From positions 36,795,936 to 36,859,935 of the forward strand of contig CAIIXF020000006.1 of assembly GCA_903813345.2 (NCBI GenBank): 64,000 nucleotides of DNA, in the 5' to 3' direction. Both the position numbers and the translations under genes were made by a program. Below are positions 58,876 through 64,000 of this stretch, one piece after another. A model generated the notes under the pieces. That model was not told the DNA's origin and made no database searches. It saw only the letters and a program-made list of their open reading frames with translations. Position 1 is the first letter of the stretch; each line of letters begins with the position of its first letter. The stretch is from Owenia fusiformis. Lineage: Eukaryota > Annelida > Polychaeta > Sabellida > Oweniidae.

Positions 58876-60120
58876 TTAAATGGCTTCTTGCTTTAAATGA
58901 ATTCTCTCATGACGTTTCAGATTAGAAGTGTCATTAAAAAAGTTTCCACAATATTGACATTGATAAGGCTTATTCTCTCCTGTATGAATTCTCACATGAC
59001 ATTTCAAGAGAGAAATTCGATTAAAACACTTTCCACAATGTTGACATTTAAATGGCGTCTCACCTTCAGGTATATGAATTGTCATGTGTTGTTTCATATG
59101 AGAAGAGTGACTAAAACATTTTTCACACTGTTGACATTTAAATGGTGTCTCGCCTGTATGACACCTCTTATGAAGCTTCAAATGAGAAGGTCGACTGAAA
59201 CACTTTTCACAATGCTGGCATTTAAATGGCATCTCACCTGTATGAATTCTTTCATGACATTTCAAAGTGGAAGTGTCACTGAAACACTTTTCACAATGTT
59301 GACATTTATAGGGCCTCTCACCTGTATGAATTCTCCCATGACGCTTCAAATCATATGAATAATCGAAACCCTTTTTACAGTATTGACATTTATAAGGTTT
59401 ATCACCTGTATGGGTTCTCTCATGACACTTCAAATGAGACCTGCCACTGAAACACTTTTCACAATGTTGACACTTAAAAGGCTTCTCGCCTGTATGGATT
59501 CTTTCATGACGCTTTAATTCAGAAGCATAATTGAAACACTTTATACAATATTCACATTTAAGTTGCTTCTTGCTTGTTTGAATTCTCTCATGATATTTCA
59601 AAGAAGTGTCACTTGGTATCTCTTGTTTTCCACTAATTTCTATCACTTGCTCAATGTTGGGTTCCTTGCTGTATGGAACACTGTTGGATGGTGCTGCAAT
59701 TTTCTCTTTTACAATGTCATCATAATACTTTGTTAACACACCAAAGTCTCCTATTGGTATGTTATCTGTGCTGGTATAGGTTTCTACCTCTTCTTTGGTG
59801 GTATCTTTCTTATCTAATGGAACACTGTTGGATGGTGCTGCAACTTCCTCTTTTACAATGTCATCATTATACTTTGTTAACATACCAAAGTCTTCTATTG
59901 GCATATTATCTGTGCTGCTAAAGGGTTCTACCTCTTGTTTGATGGCCTGTGAAGTTCTTACATGTTTGTCTGCATACAAATTTCCATTCATCAAATTCAT
60001 TTCTGAATTGATACAATAATGAGACTCATCAATCTCTTGCTTGATGTTCGTAGAAATAAGACCTTGTTCGTAACTTAAAATGACAGAACTGGATTGTGCT
60101 ATAATCTCTTCTTTGGCCAT
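58876..60120 (-). CDS. C2H2 zinc-finger protein E
   Basis: 414 residues, the shortest member, from ATG at 60120 (MAKEEII). The N-terminus has two IKQE sites. Two 48-residue repeats follow, one with VKEE and one altered to VKEKIAAPSN, then a short spacer and eight C2H2 fingers preceded by a half finger (YHERIQTSKK). Linkers vary: HIPEGETP between fingers 6 and 7 and TGENKP between 7 and 8. Finger words (CEKCF, FFNDTSNLKR) pair it with gene D. One extra base in the last linker relative to the consensus shifts the frame, giving HLKQEAI-stop. 3' splice site at 60333. Nuclear DNA-binding role inferred from family only. Confidence 0.87.
   Translation of the reverse strand: MAKEEIIAQSSSVILSYEQGLISTNIKQEIDESHYCINSEMNLMNGNLYADKHVRTSQAIKQEVEPFSSTDNMPIEDFGMLTKYNDDIVKEEVAAPSNSVPLDKKDTTKEEVETYTSTDNIPIGDFGVLTKYYDDIVKEKIAAPSNSVPYSKEPNIEQVIEISGKQEIPSDTSLKYHERIQTSKKQLKCEYCIKCFNYASELKRHERIHTGEKPFKCQHCEKCFSGRSHLKCHERTHTGDKPYKCQYCKKGFDYSYDLKRHGRIHTGERPYKCQHCEKCFSDTSTLKCHERIHTGEMPFKCQHCEKCFSRPSHLKLHKRCHTGETPFKCQQCEKCFSHSSHMKQHMTIHIPEGETPFKCQHCGKCFNRISLLKCHVRIHTGENKPYQCQYCGNFFNDTSNLKRHERIHLKQEAI
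59655..59940 (-). repeat. Coding tandem repeat of gene E, 2 units of 144 bp
   Basis: Two 48-codon units, the lowest number in the 144-bp-unit genes. The first is intact at the VKEE site. Confidence 0.85.
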
Positions 60121-60332
60121 ATCGGATCAATGCTCAGAGTCTTAAATCTAAATTATGAGTTTTTTGATTCATGTACTTGAATTCAACTTAATCTTGCTTA
60201 AGACAGTCATATGACAAATGTTTCTTCACACAAATTCTTGGTATCATTAGGCGTGATATGATTTATCCGTATTGTCTCTTGAGATCGTAATTAATTCTTC
60301 AATGTATCTTAATTTGAGGTGTTTTTATGAGC

Positions 60333-60352
60333 CCTGAAAATACAAGAAAAAT
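60333..60352 (-). other. Conserved 3' splice site, gene E
   Basis: Minus strand TATTTTTCTTGTATTTTCAG before GGCTCATA, about 210 bp upstream of the ATG. Confidence 0.68.
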
Positions 60353-61149
60353 AGAAGTTAACAATAATCATTCCTCAACTTAATTATGCCAAATACCAAT
60401 TGTTCTGACTTCACCAAAAACTGTAAAATAACAGTATCACTTAATTTAATATCTTAATTTAATAACAGTGCCATGGGTTCATATATACAACAATAGTATA
60501 ATACATAATACATTGTTGACTGTATTGGTCTTTAATCTGACAAGCGTTATAAATTGGCGAATTAAAAAATTGCCAAATCAAGTAGTTGCCAAAATATGAA
60601 TATGATCTGATTTTTATTCAGTGCACTCCGGGTTATAAGAATGATACGAAGATGGCTGGGCTATTAGAAATAACAAGAAGTATTGAAGAAATTGTTCATC
60701 AACAACACTGACAATGAGTACTAATATCTTGAATTTGCTTGGACGGCATAATGTCTGGAACACTTGAGAAAACCATCAAATTAAATAAATGCCAAGAGGC
60801 CCAAAATCACAATTTGAAGACAATACAGTAATAAACAAAACACTCCAAACCAGGTCTCCTATCTCCTATGGGCCTATATGATATAAATCATAAAACTTGT
60901 AAATAAAATGTTCTTATTATTCTGGTCACAATCCGTTACTGCAAAATTAGAGAGTTATTCTGTCATTAGAGAAAGTCTTTTTGAGTCCTGAAAACAAGTG
61001 TATCACAGATTAACAAAACCAAAACTACCTATAATCTCTAACCTGCTTCAAAAAATGAAGTGTCATTGTTCGGTACTCCACTACAAAAAATGAAAACTCA
61101 GTTAATCAGTTAATTTCGTTTCTGTACAGATCATCAATATGGTACTACC
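60353..61149. other. Upstream region of gene E, no gene seen
   Basis: It includes the AATAACAGTGCCATGGGTTC block shared with gene D's upstream region. A first non-coding exon of gene E could lie here or beyond; none is recognisable. Confidence 0.4.
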
Positions 61150-62075
61150 TAAATGGGTCTCTTTTTACATGATGGGTAGTCATTTAAACTGAATGGTACT
61201 CCTTTTTCATAATTGGTACTCCTTTAACATGAATGGTACTCCTTTTACATGGATGATCGGTACTCCTTTAACATGACTGGTACTCCTTTTGCATGAATGG
61301 TACTTCTTTAACCTGATTGGTACTGCTTTAACATGATTGGTACTCCTTTTACATAAATGGTACTCCTTTAACATGAATGGTACTCCTTTTACATAAATGG
61401 TACTCCTTTAAACTGAATGGTACTCTTTTTTCATGATTGGTACTCCTTTAACATGAATGGTACTCCTTTTACATGGATGATTGGTACTCCTTTAACATGA
61501 CTGGTACTCCTTTTGCATGAATGGTACTTCTTTTACATGATTGGTACTCCTTTTACATAAATGGTACTCCTTTAACATGAATGGTACTCCTTTAACAGGA
61601 TTGATAATCTGATATTCCTTTTACATGATTGGTACTCCTTTTACATGATTGGTACTTCTTTTACATGAATGGTACTCCTTTAACATAATTGGTACTTCTT
61701 TTACATGATTGTTACTCCTTTTACATGAATGGTACTCTTTTTACATGATTGGTACTCCTTTTACATGAATGGTACTGCTTTTATATGAATAGTACTCCTT
61801 ATATGATTGGTACTTTTTGGTACTCCTTTTACATCATTGGTACTCCTTTTACATGATTGGTACTCCTTTAACATGAATGGTACTCCTTTTACATGATTGA
61901 TAATTTGATACTCCTTTTACATGATTGGTACTTCTTTTACATGATTGGTACTCCTTTAGCATGAATGGAACTCCTTTAACATGATTGGTACTGCATTTTT
62001 ATGAATGGTACTCCTTACATGATTGGTACTCCTTTTACATGAATGGCACTCATTTACATGAAAGGTACTCCTTCG
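61150..62075 (+). repeat. 20-bp minisatellite, about 45 copies
   Basis: Head-to-tail variants of TGGTACTCCTTTTACATGAA. Units alternate in AAT/ATT and TTTTAC/TTTAAC, and a few 25-30-bp units (GATAATCTGATATTCC types) interrupt the array. Higher-order blocks repeat, for example 61195-61345 and 61430-61570. Confidence 0.93.
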
Positions 62076-62148
62076 AATCTCTCTATTTATAAATCAAAAA
62101 TTTGTTTTTCCAAACAACTACGAAGGCTGGACCAAAGTAGGAATATTA

Positions 62149-62701
62149 GAGCTGGCATCGAATAGGATTTTAATGTCGACATGTCGGAGCTCTCGATCGA
62201 CAACGATATCGACATTGTCGGGTCCAATGATATTCGAAAAATGAAAAAAATTTTGAAGAAAATCCGTCTAAATTTTAGATTTTCTAGACATGTAATTAGC
62301 AATACAATGCACAATAGTCATCCTCAGTTGTATGTATTATATTTAACTTACAGGGAAACCATGTTCAAGTATCAGACTTTGACGAAAAAGCAATAAATAG
62401 ACATAAAACTAGGATTTCTGTTGTTATTTCTGTGCAGCCATTGAAAATAAATCTCGAGGGGCCCGAGACCTAATTGGAGAGCAGGAAGTTGATCAAAACA
62501 AAAAGGAAAATTTGAAAATGTAGGTGGTAAAACTTCACTAAAATACACCATACAGCAAGTAGTAACAAAGATTTTAATTCATAGGGAAATAGCTTATTAT
62601 GTTGTGAGTTCCGACTGTCGATCAAGAGGCGTTGTGTCGACATGGGTGTCGCAGAGAGCATTCGACTGACAATCGACCATTCCGACATTTGATGCCAGCT
62701 C
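62149..62701. mobile_element. 553-bp MITE, TIR GAGCTGGCATC, TA duplication
   Basis: The ends GAGCTGGCATC and GATGCCAGCTC are perfect 11-bp inverted repeats flanked by TA (62147-62148 and 62702-62703). GTCGACATG and TCGATCGAC/TCGATTGTC words lie inside both ends. No intact frame. It borders the minisatellite. Confidence 0.75.
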
Positions 62702-62703
62702 TA

Positions 62704-63344
62704 AGAAATATACATTAGTTTCACAATCGCACACATTCCAATAGCCAAATAAATATTTTTAATTGATTGAACTTCACAAAAGAAATTCTTGTGGAAAGAG
62801 CACTGCAATATTATTCATTACATATACAAGGAATTTTTTGTTTTTCGTGTTTGAAAGCCAGGGTCTCATTTTTATTTAAAAAATCGTATTTCGCGGCAAA
62901 TTGTTTCAACCACACACGTCATGTCACGTGATGTAAAATTTCTGCTCTGAAAAAGAAATCAATTTTGCCGCGAAAACAGACAGTCAGACATGTGCTGACT
63001 TTATATCCCCGATATCATGATAAAATGAACTTTTGGAATTGTTGATGGTTCACCATCATAAAGTGTGGCCTTCATACGGTTAAGATAGCATAAATACATC
63101 TAAATCGAGTAAAATGGTTTATTTTAGAGAACTTTTAAATGCTTTATTTGTGCATTCTATCTATCAGATAAAGAGTCTCAAGGGTAGGCAAATCTATTTT
63201 GGAAGGAACACTTGAAAATGATTAACAACCTGAACAAGCATCTGAAAACAATGAACAACCTGAAAATATCCAAATACCTGAAAAAACAAATGGCCTGAAA
63301 AAATTCAAGCCCATGAAAAAATATTTTTGTAGCACTTGAGGTGT
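62704..63344. other. No gene seen
   Basis: AT-rich sequence with a short run of AACCTGAAAA-type words at 63220-63310. No supported gene. Confidence 0.4.
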
Positions 63345-63726
63345 ATTCAAACACAAATAATAATTCACCATGGTATCAAGTTATGAACAGTAACTAGTGA
63401 ATTTCAACTCAGGAAGAAGACATGAAAAATGCTAAATGTCACCACCTGCCATTTGTTACAGACACCTACCACCAAACACTGCCAAAACCAACTGCTGTCC
63501 ACAAAAAGTTGGAGACTTTAACAGCATGTCACCCCCTGTGGTGGTGACAAAACTAGACAAACACAAATAATACTTCACCATGGTATCAAGTTATGAAAAG
63601 TAACTAGTGATAACCTGCCATTTAATACAGACACCTTCCGCCAAACACTGCCAAAGCCAACTGCTGTCCACAAAAAGTTGGAGACTTTAACAGCATGTCA
63701 CCCCCTGTGATGGTGACAAAACTAGA
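63345..63726 (+). repeat. Tandem duplication of ZNF-unit flank, about 200 bp
   Basis: Units at about 63345-63552 and 63555-63726 share TTCACCATGGTATCAAGTTA, CCAAACACTGCCAAA.CCAAC and AAAAGTTGGAGACTTTAACA, ending in GGTGGTGACAAAACTAGAC. The same block is recognisable at 53165-53300, so this probably flanks a further ZNF unit beyond the window. Confidence 0.8.
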
Positions 63727-64000
63727 CTGTGATAGATTAATATAAAAGTGACCTTACCTGAGTTTATAGTTAAGCTATCATGGCTTTTTCATGTGTCAGT
63801 CCACCTGGAAGATTAAAAATATTGATATCACTTATGTAGAATGTAATCAAGCTGCAGAAAAACTGTAGTATTGTAATAGGTCATAACATAGTGGTTAAAA
63901 GGCAATATGGGGGCCCTCAGTAGAACCACACTCACATCCTCAAAGAATCTTAGACTGAGACAATCTAAGCAGCGATCTCCCCACCATTAAAGCAAGCGGG
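63727..64000. other. No gene seen at window end
   Basis: No frame or repeat is supported. By position it could be the 3' flank of another ZNF unit lying outside the window. Confidence 0.3.

Noticed and set aside
61150-62075. CRISPR-like array
   Set aside because: Contiguous 20-bp tandem repeats with no unique spacers.

Overview
This window looks like nuclear DNA of an AT-rich, transposon-dense invertebrate animal, most likely marine. The evidence is the long intergenic spacers, non-LTR retrotransposon remnants, a tRNA-derived SINE, many TA-flanked and foldback inverted-repeat elements, spliceosomal 3' splice sites, and large C2H2 zinc-finger (ZNF) genes with no KRAB-like domain. The species cannot be named from the sequence alone.

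Layout. Positions 1-17.7 kb hold no complete host gene. They contain a long inverted-repeat element (0.56-1.58 kb), a 5'-truncated LINE with a 1,075-codon reading frame (2.5-5.97 kb, minus strand), several palindromes, a 2.07-kb foldback element with a 5-bp target duplication (8.47-10.54 kb), a possible promoter and first exon (11.36-11.52 kb) and a small LINE C-terminal remnant (about 15 kb). A single-exon type II membrane protein resembling a glycosyltransferase lies at 17.8-18.9 kb (minus). Positions 19-25.8 kb are repeats, including a 463-bp near-identical tandem duplication.

The main content is a minus-strand ZNF cluster from 25.8 to 60.4 kb. It has five related genes (A-E), one dead 5' fragment and several relict finger arrays. 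Each gene has the same plan: a conserved 3' splice site in the 5' UTR, a start at MA(E/G/K)EEI, an acidic N-terminal region built of tandem repeats (48-residue units in A, B, D and E; mainly 35-residue units in C), then 8 to 18 C2H2 fingers. The repeats and the adjoining N-terminus are rich in the SUMO-acceptor consensus (hydrophobic-K-x-E: IKHE, IKQE, VKEE). Copy number of the repeats and of the fingers differs from gene to gene.

All five finger arrays end at a premature stop or frameshift, with recognisable finger DNA continuing downstream. Gene A also has a 1-nt deletion in its N-terminal repeat. Gene C is followed by finger DNA carrying the same nonsense change in two monomers, then by an 83-bp minisatellite made from one frameshifted finger. 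Transposon insertions, some with an empty site in the sister duplicate, help order the duplications. My inference is a lineage-specific, fast-evolving ZNF family that may rely on SUMO-dependent recruitment rather than a KRAB-type domain. The sequence cannot test that function.

The right end (60.4-64 kb) holds a 20-bp minisatellite, a TA-flanked inverted-repeat element and a duplicated ZNF-flank segment.
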